Source of the DNA: Prevotella sp.
GTDB taxonomy: Bacteria; Bacteroidota; Bacteroidia; Bacteroidales; Bacteroidaceae
Assembly (NCBI GenBank): GCA_016285075.1
Contig: JAEEQB010000039.1
Span: 1 to 44,657 of the forward strand
Length of the DNA stretch: 44,657 nucleotides
Reading direction: 5' to 3'
A program made the position numbers and the translations under genes. Shown one piece after another: positions 16,477 to 25,180 of the stretch. A model generated the notes under the pieces. That model searched no databases. It saw only the letters and a program-made list of their open reading frames with translations, and was not told the origin of the DNA. The first letter of the stretch is position 1. Each line of letters opens with the position of its first letter.

Positions 16477-17679
16477 CTACTTGTGAGCCAAAGCAGAGTA
16501 GTTCAAGATACGCATTTCAGTTGCTTCGCATATCTCTCGGGCATAGTCATTGAGCTGATGAAAACGGGAGTAATCTGTAGAGCCGTCCAAATGCCAAGGA
16601 TAAAGGATGAGCAGGTGGCCTGCAGCACAGGCATAAAAACGGCGCTGCGAAGGTTTCCAATACTCACCAATAGGTTCTTTCTGCAAAAGAATCAAAGGGA
16701 AACAAGCATCAAGGGCATCGCTGACAATAAGACTCTCGCCTTTTGAGATGCCTGGGGTAACAAGCACCGTACCTTCCTCGGCAATACGCAACAGACGGTC
16801 ATGCTCTTTCTGATAGTCTGCGGTCTGTTCGGTGGGTTGTCCTGTCTTTGGGTCCTTGCGATGGAAGAATACTGGTTCTTTCATCGGGTATTTAAGCAAG
16901 AAAAGGTTACCAAAAGCAGCATATTCCCTGCCACCTATCCATAGATGTAACTGGCGCTCCATAAGCCTGGGGCACTCTTCGCGGATACGGGCACGGAGAG
17001 GGTTCTCATCCATATAGCGCTTGATGTTTTCCAGCATACCGGGGCGATTGATGATGCGGTCATGGTAGCCCTTTTCGAAAAGCACGGGCCTAAGCGGCTC
17101 TTTTCCCAAGGGAGAAGCCTTGGGCACAGCAGCAGCGGAAGAAGAAGCAGTGGGCACCGCGGTGGTGGAAACGGCTATGGGCACCACGACAGCAGCAGAG
17201 GAAGACGTTGTGGGCGCCGCGGTGGTGCTTGGCGCTTCTCCACCAAGAACAGCTTCATCCTGCAAACGCCACCATGCTCGCGAACAGCCCGTCTTGAAGC
17301 CCCGCACCACCATTCCCAGATGCTTGCTGTCTCGTAGCGATTCACGTACCCATAGTAACAAATGGATATGGTCAGGCATCATTGCTACCCGCCACACCTC
17401 GACCTCAGGATAATAGCGATGTATCTTTGGCACTTCATCTTTAAGAACACACTGCCCTAATTCTGAAAGCAGGATATGAGGCGCTTCATCTGTTCCTGGC
17501 CGTCCATTAGCACGTCCCACAATAGTCCCAAAAAGACGCTTACGCTCCCCGATGACCATTGTGATCATATAGAGTCCCTTTTCGTGATAGTCGTGCCAAT
17601 ACGACCGACGATGCTGATTATGTTTGGTCTCGCATCGTATTGCCCCTATGCCATCATGCTTCTCTCTTTTGTTTTCCAT
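16477..17679 (-). CDS. RAYT-like Y1 (IS200-type) transposase with low-complexity insert and DprA-like C-terminus
   Basis: A 400-residue protein. Residues about 20-235 are a Y1 transposase domain: start RRSYWHDYHEKGLYMITMV, HUH motif MPDHIHLLLWV (His104, His106), then GYHDRIINRPG and KRYMDENPLRA, where Tyr222 is the likely nucleophile. This layout is that of RAYT proteins, which handle REP palindromes. The domain is split at about 150-190 by an Ala/Ser/Thr/Pro-rich insert made of imperfect repeats. Residues about 285-385 add a Rossmann-like region (GTVLVTPGISKGESLIVSDA, FPLILLQKEPIGEYWKPSQR, RFYACAAGHLLILYPW) that resembles DprA/Smf-type folds; this last step is inference from motif pattern. 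It stands alone between blaI and frdB. Confidence 0.8.
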   Translation of the reverse strand: MENKREKHDGIGAIRCETKHNQHRRSYWHDYHEKGLYMITMVIGERKRLFGTIVGRANGRPGTDEAPHILLSELGQCVLKDEVPKIHRYYPEVEVWRVAMMPDHIHLLLWVRESLRDSKHLGMVVRGFKTGCSRAWWRLQDEAVLGGEAPSTTAAPTTSSSAAVVVPIAVSTTAVPTASSSAAAVPKASPLGKEPLRPVLFEKGYHDRIINRPGMLENIKRYMDENPLRARIREECPRLMERQLHLWIGGREYAAFGNLFLLKYPMKEPVFFHRKDPKTGQPTEQTADYQKEHDRLLRIAEEGTVLVTPGISKGESLIVSDALDACFPLILLQKEPIGEYWKPSQRRFYACAAGHLLILYPWHLDGSTDYSRFHQLNDYAREICEATEMRILNYSALAHK

Positions 17680-17715
17680 CGCTTATCATTTCTCTTGCAA
17701 AACAAGAACAACAAG

Positions 17716-17754
17716 AAAGGAGTACCACAAGAAATCCTTCAGTGGTACTCCTTT
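17716..17754 (-). terminator. Terminator of the frd operon
   Basis: AAAGGAGTACCAC (17716-17728) and GTGGTACTCCTTT (17742-17754) form a perfect 13-bp stem with a 13-nt loop, 16 bp past the frdB stop. On the minus strand a T-rich tract (TTTCTTGTTGTTCTTG) follows. Because it also sits directly before the RAYT start at 17679, a REP-like role is an alternative. Confidence 0.75.
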
Positions 17755-17770
17755 ATAAAAACAGACGAAA

Positions 17771-18529
17771 TTAGTCTGCCAGCTTTGCCTTGATCATCTC
17801 GCGGTTCAGACGGGCGATGTTGGCGATGGTCTCGTTCTTCGGGCAGACAGCCTCGCAGGCGCGAGTGTTGGTGCAGTTACCGAAGCCAAGCTCATCCATC
17901 TTGGCAATCATGTTCTTCACACGACGGGCAGCCTCTACACGTCCCTGTGGAAGCAAGGCGAGCTGGCTGACCTTCGACGAAACGAAGAGCATAGCCGAAC
18001 CGTTCTTACAAGCTGCTACACAAGCACCACAACCGATGCAGGAGGCACAGTCCATAGCCTCGTCAGCATCCTCCTTAGGAATGAGGATAGCATTGGCATC
18101 CTGTGCCTGACCAGTACGGATAGTGGTATAGCCACCGGCCTGGATAATCTTATCGAAGGCACCGCGGTCGACCATACAGTCCTTGATAACGGGGAAGGCA
18201 GCTGAGCGCCAAGGCTCGACGGTGATGACATCACCATCGTTGAAGCGGCGCATGTAGAGCTGACAGGTAGTTGCACCACGTTCTGTCAGACCGTGAGGCG
18301 TACCGTTGATGTAGAGTGAGCACATACCGCAGATACCCTCGCGGCAGTCATGATCGAACACGAAGGGCTCCTTGCCTTCGTTGATGAGCTCCTCGTTCAG
18401 GATGTCGAGCATCTCGAGGAACGAGGTATCGTCGGGAATGTCATGCATTTCGTGGGTGTCGAAATGTCCCTGGTCCTTGGGGCCGTTCTGGCGCCAGAAC
18501 TTTATAGTGAAACTTATGTTTTTAGCCAT
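17771..18529 (-). CDS. frdB: Fumarate reductase/succinate dehydrogenase iron-sulfur subunit
   Basis: A 252-residue electron-transfer subunit. The plant-type [2Fe-2S] ligands are Cys62, Cys67, Cys70 and Cys89 ([20 protein letters not shown], then TTC). The C-terminal ferredoxin-like half has [15 protein letters not shown] and [17 protein letters not shown] for the [4Fe-4S] and [3Fe-4S] clusters. It works with FrdA in the cytoplasm and FrdC in the membrane; in Bacteroidales the complex normally reduces fumarate to succinate. Gene order frdC-frdA-frdB is the usual one, except for the small ORF inserted before it. Confidence 0.96.
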   Translation of the reverse strand: MAKNISFTIKFWRQNGPKDQGHFDTHEMHDIPDDTSFLEMLDILNEELINEGKEPFVFDHDCREGICGMCSLYINGTPHGLTERGATTCQLYMRRFNDGDVITVEPWRSAAFPVIKDCMVDRGAFDKIIQAGGYTTIRTGQAQDANAILIPKEDADEAMDCASCIGCGACVAACKNGSAMLFVSSKVSQLALLPQGRVEAARRVKNMIAKMDELGFGNCTNTRACEAVCPKNETIANIARLNREMIKAKLAD

Positions 18530-18532
18530 AAT

Positions 18533-18748
18533 TTACTTCTTTTTATTGATGATTGATAGCCTAAACCGACAAGCAACGTGCAAGATAGCCAAAGCAAGAG
18601 CACCATACAGAAGACTTCCTCTATGATTCGTTTCCGCATCAAAAATATACCATATCACGAAAACAACACAGAAAACGCCTGAGATAAGAGCACCCTTAAA
18701 AAGCTCTTGGGTGTTGCCCCATTCGGAAAATAGCTCTCTCAACGTCAT
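18533..18748 (-). CDS. Small two-helix membrane protein inside the frd operon
   Basis: A 71-residue ORF lying exactly between frdA and frdB, with 3 bp to each neighbour. It begins MTLRELFSEWGNTQELFKG, has two hydrophobic helices (about 17-36 and 45-61) joined by the polar loop FDAETNHRGS, and ends in a basic tail RLSIINKKK, which suggests the C-terminus is cytoplasmic. I do not recognise a family. The tight packing, proper ATG and stop, and membrane-protein composition argue for a real gene, translated together with the reductase. A role as accessory or assembly subunit is inference from position. Confidence 0.75.
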   Translation of the reverse strand: MTLRELFSEWGNTQELFKGALISGVFCVVFVIWYIFDAETNHRGSLLYGALALAILHVACRFRLSIINKKK

Positions 18749-18751
18749 TTG

Positions 18752-20731
18752 TTAGTTCTTATAATTTCTGGTTTGAACCTTGATTGCCTCGTACTCCAGC
18801 GGCTCCTTGATGAGCTCGGGCTCGTTACCCTTACCTTTGTACTCCCAGCAGCCTACATAGAAGTAGTTCTCATCGTCGCGCTTAGCCTCACCTTCCTCAG
18901 TCTGATACTCCTCGCGGAAGTGACCACCGCAAGACTCATTACGAGAGAGGGCATCGAAGGCTACGAGCTGACCCATGGTGAAGAAGTCACGCAGGTGGAT
19001 AGCCTTGTCGAGCTCGATGTTCAGGCCTTCCTTTGAGCCAGGAACGAAGAGGTTGGTATCGAACTCCTTCTCGAGTTCATGCATCTTCTTCAGACCCGTC
19101 TTCAAGCCCTCAGCTGTGCGACCCATACCTACATATTCCCACATGATGTGACCCAGCTCCTTATGGATAGAGTCGACAGAGCGCTTACCCTTGATGTTCA
19201 GCAGGCGATCGAGTTCTGCATCCACCTTCTTCTCAGCCTCAGCGAACTCAGGCAGATCGGTGGAAACCTTAGGCCATACAGCTTGATCAGCCAGATAATT
19301 CTGGATGGTGTAAGGCAGCACGAAGTAACCATCGGCCAGACCCTGCATCAGAGCCGAAGCACCCAGACGGTTAGCACCGTGGTCAGAGAAGTTACACTCA
19401 CCGATGGCAAACAGACCGGGAATAGAGGTCTGCAGCTCATAGTCAACCCAGATACCACCCATTGTGTAGTGGATAGCAGGATAGATCATCATCGGCTTGT
19501 AGTACTTCACACCATTGATCTCATTGGCCAGGTCGCCAGGGAATACGTCAGTAATCTCCTCGTACATCTCGAAGAGGTTACCATAACGCTGCATGATGAT
19601 ATCAAGGCCCAGACGGTTGATAGACTCAGAGAAGTCGAGGAACACAGCCAGACCGGTATTGTTGACACCGAAGCCCTTGTCACAACGCTCCTTAGCGGCA
19701 CGAGAGGCAACGTCACGAGGTACGAGGTTACCGAATGCCGGATAGCGGCGCTCCAGATAGTAGTCGCGATCCTCCTCAGGAATCTCCCAACCCTGCTTGG
19801 TGCCAGCCTGCAGAGCTTTGGCATCCTCAATCTTCTTGGGAACCCAGATACGTCCATCGTTACGCAACGACTCAGACATCAGCGTCAACTTAGACTGCTT
19901 GTCGCCATGAACGGGGATACAGGTGGGGTGAATCTGAACGTAAGAAGGATTAGCAAAGTAAGCACCCTTACGATAGCACTGAACGGCAGCTGTACAGTTA
20001 CAACCCATAGCGTTTGTGCTCAAGAAGTAGGTGTTACCATAACCGCCAGTAGCGATGACCACAGCGTTGGCGCTGAAGCGAACTAGTTTGCCAGAGCAGA
20101 GATCCTTGGCGATGATACCACGAGCGCGACCATCAACGATGACCACATCCTCCATCTCGTAACGGGTATAAAGCTTCACCTTGCCAGCATTTACCTGACA
20201 GCTCAGAGAGCTATAGGCACCCAGCAACAGCTGCTGACCGGTCTGACCCTTAGCATAGAAAGTACGGCTTACCTGGGCACCACCGAACGAACGGTTGGCC
20301 AGCATGCCACCATACTCACGAGCAAAGGGAACACCCTGAGCGACGCACTGGTCGATAATATTGTTGGATACCTCAGCCAAACGATAGACATTGGCCTCGC
20401 GAGCACGATAGTCACCACCCTTTACGGTATCATAGAACAGGCGATAGACAGAGTCACCATCGTTCTGATAGCACTTGGCAGCGTTGATACCACCTTGAGC
20501 GGCGATAGAGTGGGCACGACGGGGAGAGTCCTGAATACACAGGTTGATCACATTGAAGCCCATCTCACCAAGAGAAGCAGCTGCGGAAGCACCAGCCAGA
20601 CCAGTACCTACGACAATCACATCGAGCTTCAGCTTATTCTTTGGGTTGACCAAGCGCTGATGAGCCTTATATTCCTTCCATTTCTCAGGTACTGGACCTG
20701 CGGGAATCTTAGAATCAATTACTTTTGCCAT
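18752..20731 (-). CDS. frdA: Fumarate reductase/succinate dehydrogenase flavoprotein subunit
   Basis: A 659-residue FAD enzyme, the catalytic subunit that interconverts fumarate and succinate. The dinucleotide fold is [20 protein letters not shown] (about 40-60); [13 protein letters not shown] marks the covalent flavin His region; HPTCIP and the Arg-rich segment near [15 protein letters not shown] belong to the active site. Length and features match the class with an approximately 650-residue FrdA paired with a five-helix cytochrome b, as in Bacteroidales and Wolinella-type enzymes. It follows frdC by 55 bp. Confidence 0.96.
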   Translation of the reverse strand: MAKVIDSKIPAGPVPEKWKEYKAHQRLVNPKNKLKLDVIVVGTGLAGASAAASLGEMGFNVINLCIQDSPRRAHSIAAQGGINAAKCYQNDGDSVYRLFYDTVKGGDYRAREANVYRLAEVSNNIIDQCVAQGVPFAREYGGMLANRSFGGAQVSRTFYAKGQTGQQLLLGAYSSLSCQVNAGKVKLYTRYEMEDVVIVDGRARGIIAKDLCSGKLVRFSANAVVIATGGYGNTYFLSTNAMGCNCTAAVQCYRKGAYFANPSYVQIHPTCIPVHGDKQSKLTLMSESLRNDGRIWVPKKIEDAKALQAGTKQGWEIPEEDRDYYLERRYPAFGNLVPRDVASRAAKERCDKGFGVNNTGLAVFLDFSESINRLGLDIIMQRYGNLFEMYEEITDVFPGDLANEINGVKYYKPMMIYPAIHYTMGGIWVDYELQTSIPGLFAIGECNFSDHGANRLGASALMQGLADGYFVLPYTIQNYLADQAVWPKVSTDLPEFAEAEKKVDAELDRLLNIKGKRSVDSIHKELGHIMWEYVGMGRTAEGLKTGLKKMHELEKEFDTNLFVPGSKEGLNIELDKAIHLRDFFTMGQLVAFDALSRNESCGGHFREEYQTEEGEAKRDDENYFYVGCWEYKGKGNEPELIKEPLEYEAIKVQTRNYKN

Positions 20732-20786
20732 AATCTTTTTAAATGCTTAATTCTTAATTCAAAATGCATAATTAGCAACAGCTACA

Positions 20787-21470
20787 TTACATGAGCGATG
20801 GTGCGCATTCAAATGCAAAAGCCAGCACCACTACGAGGAAGCCGAGCATGAGCAGAGTAACATAGATGAAACCGATGATCTTCCAACGGCAGAGCCAGGT
20901 CTTACCACTCCAGCCAAGCGTCTGCAGAGCGGACCAGAATCCATGGGTGAGGTGGAACCAGATGGCGACCAGCCAGATGATGTAAAGAACGACGAAGACG
21001 GGATTAGAGAACGTCTCGATAATCCAGTTGAATCCGTCGGCAGGTCCATACATGCCCGTTGTGCCCAGCAGCTCAGCGAACATCATGTTGTACCAGAAGT
21101 TGAACAGGTGAAGGATCAAGCCGAGCAAGATGATGATACCCAGCACAAGCATGTTCTTCGAAGCCCACTCCACTTTTCCTGCATTCACCGTTGTAGCCAC
21201 CTCATAGCGGTTGTCGCCGCGAGCGGTACGATTCTGTGCTGTCAGGATGAAAGCATAGACAATGTGAATCACTGCCAGGGCAGCCAAACCAAGTGTAGCC
21301 ACAACGGCATACCAGTTGGCACCCAGAAATTCGCAAATCATGTTGTAACCCTCTCCCGAGAATAGCGCGACAATGTTCATGCAGCAGTGGAATGTCAAGA
21401 ACAGAATCAGCGCAATGCCCGTGACAGACATTACAACTTTTCTACCAATTGATGAATTGATTAACCACAT
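20787..21470 (-). CDS. frdC: Fumarate reductase/succinate dehydrogenase cytochrome b subunit
   Basis: A 227-residue membrane subunit with five hydrophobic helices (about 10-32, 54-77, 108-127, 152-175, 195-220). It begins MWLINSSIGRKVVMSVTG, typical of the Bacteroidales subunit. Conserved histidines for the haem groups are seen in LFLTFHCCMNIV, LAVIHIVYAF, LILHLFNFWY and IWFHLTHGFWSALQTLGW. It anchors FrdAB and passes electrons from menaquinol. First gene of the operon, with a strong promoter at 21590-21621. Confidence 0.95.
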   Translation of the reverse strand: MWLINSSIGRKVVMSVTGIALILFLTFHCCMNIVALFSGEGYNMICEFLGANWYAVVATLGLAALAVIHIVYAFILTAQNRTARGDNRYEVATTVNAGKVEWASKNMLVLGIIILLGLILHLFNFWYNMMFAELLGTTGMYGPADGFNWIIETFSNPVFVVLYIIWLVAIWFHLTHGFWSALQTLGWSGKTWLCRWKIIGFIYVTLLMLGFLVVVLAFAFECAPSLM

Positions 21471-21589
21471 AAGTTGTTGAAATTTAATTAATTAAATATT
21501 GTTTTAAGATGTATTCAATAAACTGTAAGCCTCTCACGAGTCAATGTTCTTATCATAATAACTTGGTACGCTCGCGCATAATTAGGCCA

Positions 21590-21621
21590 CAAAATTAATT
21601 AAAAAATATGAATTTTGCAAA
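21590..21621 (-). promoter_or_regulatory. Promoter of the frd operon
   Basis: Minus strand TTTG (21618-21621), 20 bp, TAATTTTG (21590-21597). The leader to the ATG at 21470 is about 110 nt, long enough for regulation, but no clear structure was found in it. The palindrome-like AAACGTTT (21619-21626) overlaps the -33 box and might be an activator or repressor site. Confidence 0.8.
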
Positions 21622-21660
21622 CGTTTACGAAAGAAAATGTGCTATTTATACAAAATAAAA

Positions 21661-22479
21661 TCAAACAGCCCTCTGTCGCACGGCTTCATACATCAGAATT
21701 GCAGCGGAAACAGAGACATTCAACGAGTCAATCTGGCCTAGCATTGGTATGCGGATATGAGCGTCTGCAGCCTGACGCCATTGGTCTGTGAGGCCTGTTG
21801 ACTCGGTGCCCATCACAATTGCCGTGGGACGGCTCATATCGATGTCGTAATAGAGATGAGAATCCTGCAGCTGAGCCGTCAGAATCTGAATACCCTTCTG
21901 CTGAAGGAAGTCGATACACTCACCTGAGCTGCATGCCACGCAAGGAACGGTGAAAGCAGCACCTACGGAGGAGCGGATAAGGTTTGGATTATACAGATCC
22001 GTCAGGGGGTCACACACTATAACAGCATCTACCCCGGAAGCATCGGCAGAACGAAGAATAGCACCCAGATTGCCTGGTTTCTCTACACTTTCCAGAACAA
22101 CAATCAGAGGACTCTCGGGCAGTGACAGGTCGTGAAGCGTGAATTGTCGGGTGTGAACCTCAGCGACGATACCTTCCGTGCTGCCTCGATAAGCCATCTT
22201 CTCGTATACTTCACGGGAGACTTCAAAGAGATGAACACCATTGGGCAACATAGGCAAATGACCCTGGACATCGGACAACACCGAAGGACTGTCAGTGCCC
22301 GCCATAACGGCCGGACACCAGAAGACGGTATCGACCACATAGCCTGCCTCCATGCAATGCATGAGTTCACGACGGCCTTCAACGACAAACAAACCAGCCT
22401 TCCTGCGTTCTGAGGACTTCTGCTGTAACTGCAGCAGAAACTTCAGCTTTGGGTTCTGTAGACTTGTGATTACTTCCAT
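21661..22479 (-). CDS. SpoU/TrmH-family RNA 2'-O-methyltransferase
   Basis: A 272-residue SPOUT methyltransferase acting on rRNA or tRNA ribose with S-adenosylmethionine. An N-terminal RNA-binding domain (about 1-100, with RKAGLFVVEGRRELMHCM) precedes the trefoil-knot domain, seen as PGNLGAILRSADASG, AIVMGTESTGLT and IPMLGQIDSLNVSVSAAILMYEA. These are motifs 1 to 3 of the family. Which nucleotide is modified cannot be told; RlmB-like or TsnR-like are both possible. Divergent from mnmG across an 88-bp spacer, with a -7 box TAATTTTG on the minus strand at 22488-22495. Confidence 0.92.
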   Translation of the reverse strand: MEVITSLQNPKLKFLLQLQQKSSERRKAGLFVVEGRRELMHCMEAGYVVDTVFWCPAVMAGTDSPSVLSDVQGHLPMLPNGVHLFEVSREVYEKMAYRGSTEGIVAEVHTRQFTLHDLSLPESPLIVVLESVEKPGNLGAILRSADASGVDAVIVCDPLTDLYNPNLIRSSVGAAFTVPCVACSSGECIDFLQQKGIQILTAQLQDSHLYYDIDMSRPTAIVMGTESTGLTDQWRQAADAHIRIPMLGQIDSLNVSVSAAILMYEAVRQRAV

Positions 22480-22537
22480 AAGTGCTGCAAAATTACAAAG
22501 ATTTTATCGAATTCATTCATAATTGAAGAAGTTTTTG

Positions 22538-22545
22538 TAATTTTG
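22538..22545 (+). promoter_or_regulatory. -7 box for mnmG
   Basis: TAATTTTG, matching TAnnTTTG, 22 bp before the mnmG ATG. A -33 TTTG at the expected distance was not found. Confidence 0.5.
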
Positions 22546-22567
22546 TAGCGGAAAAACCAAATGACAA

Positions 22568-24559
22568 ATGAATAAGAACTACGATGTGATTGTGATTGGT
22601 GGTGGACACGCGGGCTGCGAGGCAGCAACCGCTAGTGCCAACATGGGTGCCCGGACACTACTGATTACGATGGATATGAACAAAGTTGGCCAGATGTCTT
22701 GCAACCCTGCCGTTGGCGGTATAGCCAAAGGGCAGATTGTACGAGAGATTGATGCGTTAGGTGGACAGATGGGGTTGGTTACCGATGCCACAGCCATTCA
22801 GTTCAGAATGCTGAACCGCAGTAAAGGGCCAGCCGTATGGAGCCCCAGGGCTCAATGCGACCGAGGGAAATTCATTTGGGAATGGAGGAAAGTTCTCGAT
22901 GAAACCGCTAACCTCGATATATGGCAGGATCAAGTGGAGGAGCTTGTGGTGTATGAAAAACTTGCTACGAAACGGGTGACTGGCGTGAAAACCATCTGGG
23001 GCGCAGAGTTCAATGCTCCTTGCGTGGTGCTGACAGCAGGCACGTTCTTGAACGGACTGATGCATATTGGACGTCGTATGGTGAAAGGGGGAAGAATAGC
23101 GGAACCTGCAGCAGAAAGACTGACGGAGAGCATCACTAGACATGGTATCCACTCTGCACGAATGAAGACAGGAACACCTGTGCGCATAGACAAACGCAGC
23201 GTGCATTTCGAGGATATGAACCAACAAGACGGAGAGCAGGACTACCACCGCTTTTCTTTTATAGGCAAGCCACGCCCACTACCACAGCTGCCTTGTTGGG
23301 AGTGCTATACGAATCCTTTGGTACACGAAACCTTGCGGACTGGACTGGCCGACTCACCACTTTACAACGGACAAATACAATCAATAGGCCCCCGATACTG
23401 CCCATCAATAGAAACGAAACTGGTGACGTTTCCTGACAGGGAACAACACCTGCTGTTTTTAGAGCCAGAAGGTACAGATACAAACGAGATGTATCTGAAC
23501 GGCTTTTCATCAAGCCTGCCGATGGATGTGCAGATTGCTGCATTGAAACATATACCGGCTTTAAGGGATGTGAAGGTATATAGACCGGGGTATGCGATAG
23601 AATATGATTTCTTTGACCCGACACAATTAGAACACTCGTTGGAATCGAAGATAATTGAGGGACTGTTCATGGCAGGACAGGTGAATGGCACGACGGGCTA
23701 TGAAGAGGCAGGCGGACAAGGCACGGTGGCTGGTATCAATGCGGCACTGAAGGCGGGGAGATATGGTTGCGATAATATCGCAACAAACGGTAAAGAGAGG
23801 GGGAATACAATGGAAAGAGAGAGGGGGATTTCGTTTGGGGAAGAGAGAGGCGGTACTTTAGGGAAAGACGAAGAGGTATTTACATTAGCTAGAGATGAGG
23901 CGTACATAGGGGTGCTGATAGATGATCTGGTGACGAAAGGGGTAGATGAGCCCTATAGGATGTTTACATCAAGAGCGGAATATCGCATTCTTCTCAGACA
24001 GGATGATGCAGATGCAAGGTTAACAGAACGCGCATATAAGCTAGGATTGGCCACAAGAGAACGATATGACTGGTGGATGGAGAAGAAAGAACGTATCGAA
24101 GAAATCGAAAGTTTTTGCGATAGGTATGCGATAAAACCGAAACTAGTTAATAGTGCCCTTGAAGCCCTCGGCTCTACCCCACTCCAATATGGCTGCAAAC
24201 TGACGGACTTAATCAGCCGTCCAGAACTGAATTTCGAGAAGCTGGAGGAGGTAATACCAGAACTGAAAGAAATGCTGAATCGAACGGAAAATCGGAGAGA
24301 AGAAATAGCAGAAGCAGCTGAAATCCGTATCAAATATAAAGGATATATAGAACGAGAAAAACAAGTAGCAGAAAAAATGCACCGCTTAGAGAATATCAAG
24401 ATTCGCGGTCATTTCGATTACGAAAACCTCAATGCCATCTCGACAGAAGCTCGACAAAAGCTGATGAAGATACAGCCAGAAACATTGGCACAAGCCAGCC
24501 GTATCCCTGGTGTCAGTCCGAGCGACATCAATGCGATGCTGGTGCTGATGGGACGGTAA
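22568..24559 (+). CDS. mnmG: tRNA uridine-5-carboxymethylaminomethyl modification enzyme MnmG (GidA)
   Basis: A 663-residue FAD protein which, with MnmE, modifies U34 of certain tRNAs. The FAD fold is VIVIGGGHAGCEAATASANM; other signatures are GQMSCNPAVGGIAKGQIVREIDALGG (in parts), GTFLNG, MKTGTPVRI and FTSRAEYR. It is longer than the usual 620-630 residues because of an extra stretch at about 400-430, rich in Gly, Glu and Arg (KERGNTMERERGISFGEERG), placed between the FAD domain's NAALKAGRYG and FTLARDEAYIGVL. The coding DNA there is nearly pure purine. Its neighbours apt and the parS sites suggest a replication-origin-linked location, as for gidA in other phyla. Confidence 0.96.
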   Translation: MNKNYDVIVIGGGHAGCEAATASANMGARTLLITMDMNKVGQMSCNPAVGGIAKGQIVREIDALGGQMGLVTDATAIQFRMLNRSKGPAVWSPRAQCDRGKFIWEWRKVLDETANLDIWQDQVEELVVYEKLATKRVTGVKTIWGAEFNAPCVVLTAGTFLNGLMHIGRRMVKGGRIAEPAAERLTESITRHGIHSARMKTGTPVRIDKRSVHFEDMNQQDGEQDYHRFSFIGKPRPLPQLPCWECYTNPLVHETLRTGLADSPLYNGQIQSIGPRYCPSIETKLVTFPDREQHLLFLEPEGTDTNEMYLNGFSSSLPMDVQIAALKHIPALRDVKVYRPGYAIEYDFFDPTQLEHSLESKIIEGLFMAGQVNGTTGYEEAGGQGTVAGINAALKAGRYGCDNIATNGKERGNTMERERGISFGEERGGTLGKDEEVFTLARDEAYIGVLIDDLVTKGVDEPYRMFTSRAEYRILLRQDDADARLTERAYKLGLATRERYDWWMEKKERIEEIESFCDRYAIKPKLVNSALEALGSTPLQYGCKLTDLISRPELNFEKLEEVIPELKEMLNRTENRREEIAEAAEIRIKYKGYIEREKQVAEKMHRLENIKIRGHFDYENLNAISTEARQKLMKIQPETLAQASRIPGVSPSDINAMLVLMGR

Positions 24560-24602
24560 ATGGTGGTCCTCTGAAATGGCAGAGACGAAAGACAACTGCT
24601 CA

Positions 24603-24618
24603 TGTTCCACGTGAAACA
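24603..24618. promoter_or_regulatory. parS site (ParB binding)
   Basis: TGTTCCACGTGAAACA matches the bacterial chromosomal parS consensus TGTTNCACGTGAAACA at every position. It lies 44 bp after mnmG and 35 bp before the apt start. ParB loads here as a CTP-dependent clamp in species with this system; neither parA nor parB is in the window. Confidence 0.88.
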
Positions 24619-24652
24619 TATCAAAGTGTGTAACAATTATAACTTACTGAAA

Positions 24653-25180
24653 ATGAACAACAAATTATTAATGGACAATCTCAGGTGCATACCTGATTTC
24701 CCTGTAAAAGGCATTAACTTCAGAGACGTGACAACGCTGTTTAAGAATGCCGAGTGTGTGAAGATTATGCTTGACGAGTTGGAGGCTCTGTACAAAGACA
24801 AAGGCTTAACTAAGATTGTAGGCATCGAGAGCCGTGGGTTTGTGATGGCTTCAGCTTTGGCAGCCAGACTGGGGTGTGGCATCGTTTTGGCTCGAAAGCC
24901 AGGTAAGTTGCCTTCGACCACAATTAAGGAATCATTCACTAAAGAGTATGGTGTAGATATCATAGAGATACACATCGATGCAATCAATGAGAATGACGTG
25001 GTGCTGATACACGATGATCTGTTGGCAACGGGAGGAACCGCCAAAGCAGCCTATAAACTGGTACAACACTTCCACCCGAAGAAAACGTACATGAACTTCC
25101 TCATAGAAATTACTGACGAGGGACTGCACGGCAGAGACCTATTTAAGGACATCGAACTGACAACGCTGCTGACGATATAG
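24653..25180 (+). CDS. apt: Adenine phosphoribosyltransferase
   Basis: A 175-residue purine salvage enzyme making AMP from adenine and PRPP. The start MNNKLLMDNLRCIPDFPVKG gives the usual length, and PDFPVKGINFRDVTTLF, ESRGFVMASALA, and the PRPP loop VVLIHDDLLATGGTAKAA are all present. An in-frame ATG at 24602 would add 17 residues encoded by the parS site itself, so it is rejected. The gene is bracketed by two parS sites. Confidence 0.95.
   Translation: MNNKLLMDNLRCIPDFPVKGINFRDVTTLFKNAECVKIMLDELEALYKDKGLTKIVGIESRGFVMASALAARLGCGIVLARKPGKLPSTTIKESFTKEYGVDIIEIHIDAINENDVVLIHDDLLATGGTAKAAYKLVQHFHPKKTYMNFLIEITDEGLHGRDLFKDIELTTLLTI

Noticed and set aside
16477..17760. Complete insertion sequence around the Y1 transposase
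   Set aside because: No matching subterminal hairpins or duplicated flanks on both sides could be identified; the single hairpin at 17716-17754 is better explained as the frd terminator. A solitary RAYT-type gene fits better.
19079..20086. A 335-residue plus-strand frame
   Set aside because: It is the antisense shadow of frdA, whose reading frame is complete and carries all family motifs.
24602..24652. Upstream start for apt at 24602
   Set aside because: The extra 17 residues would be encoded by the parS site and are not part of the family; the start at 24653 gives the usual length.
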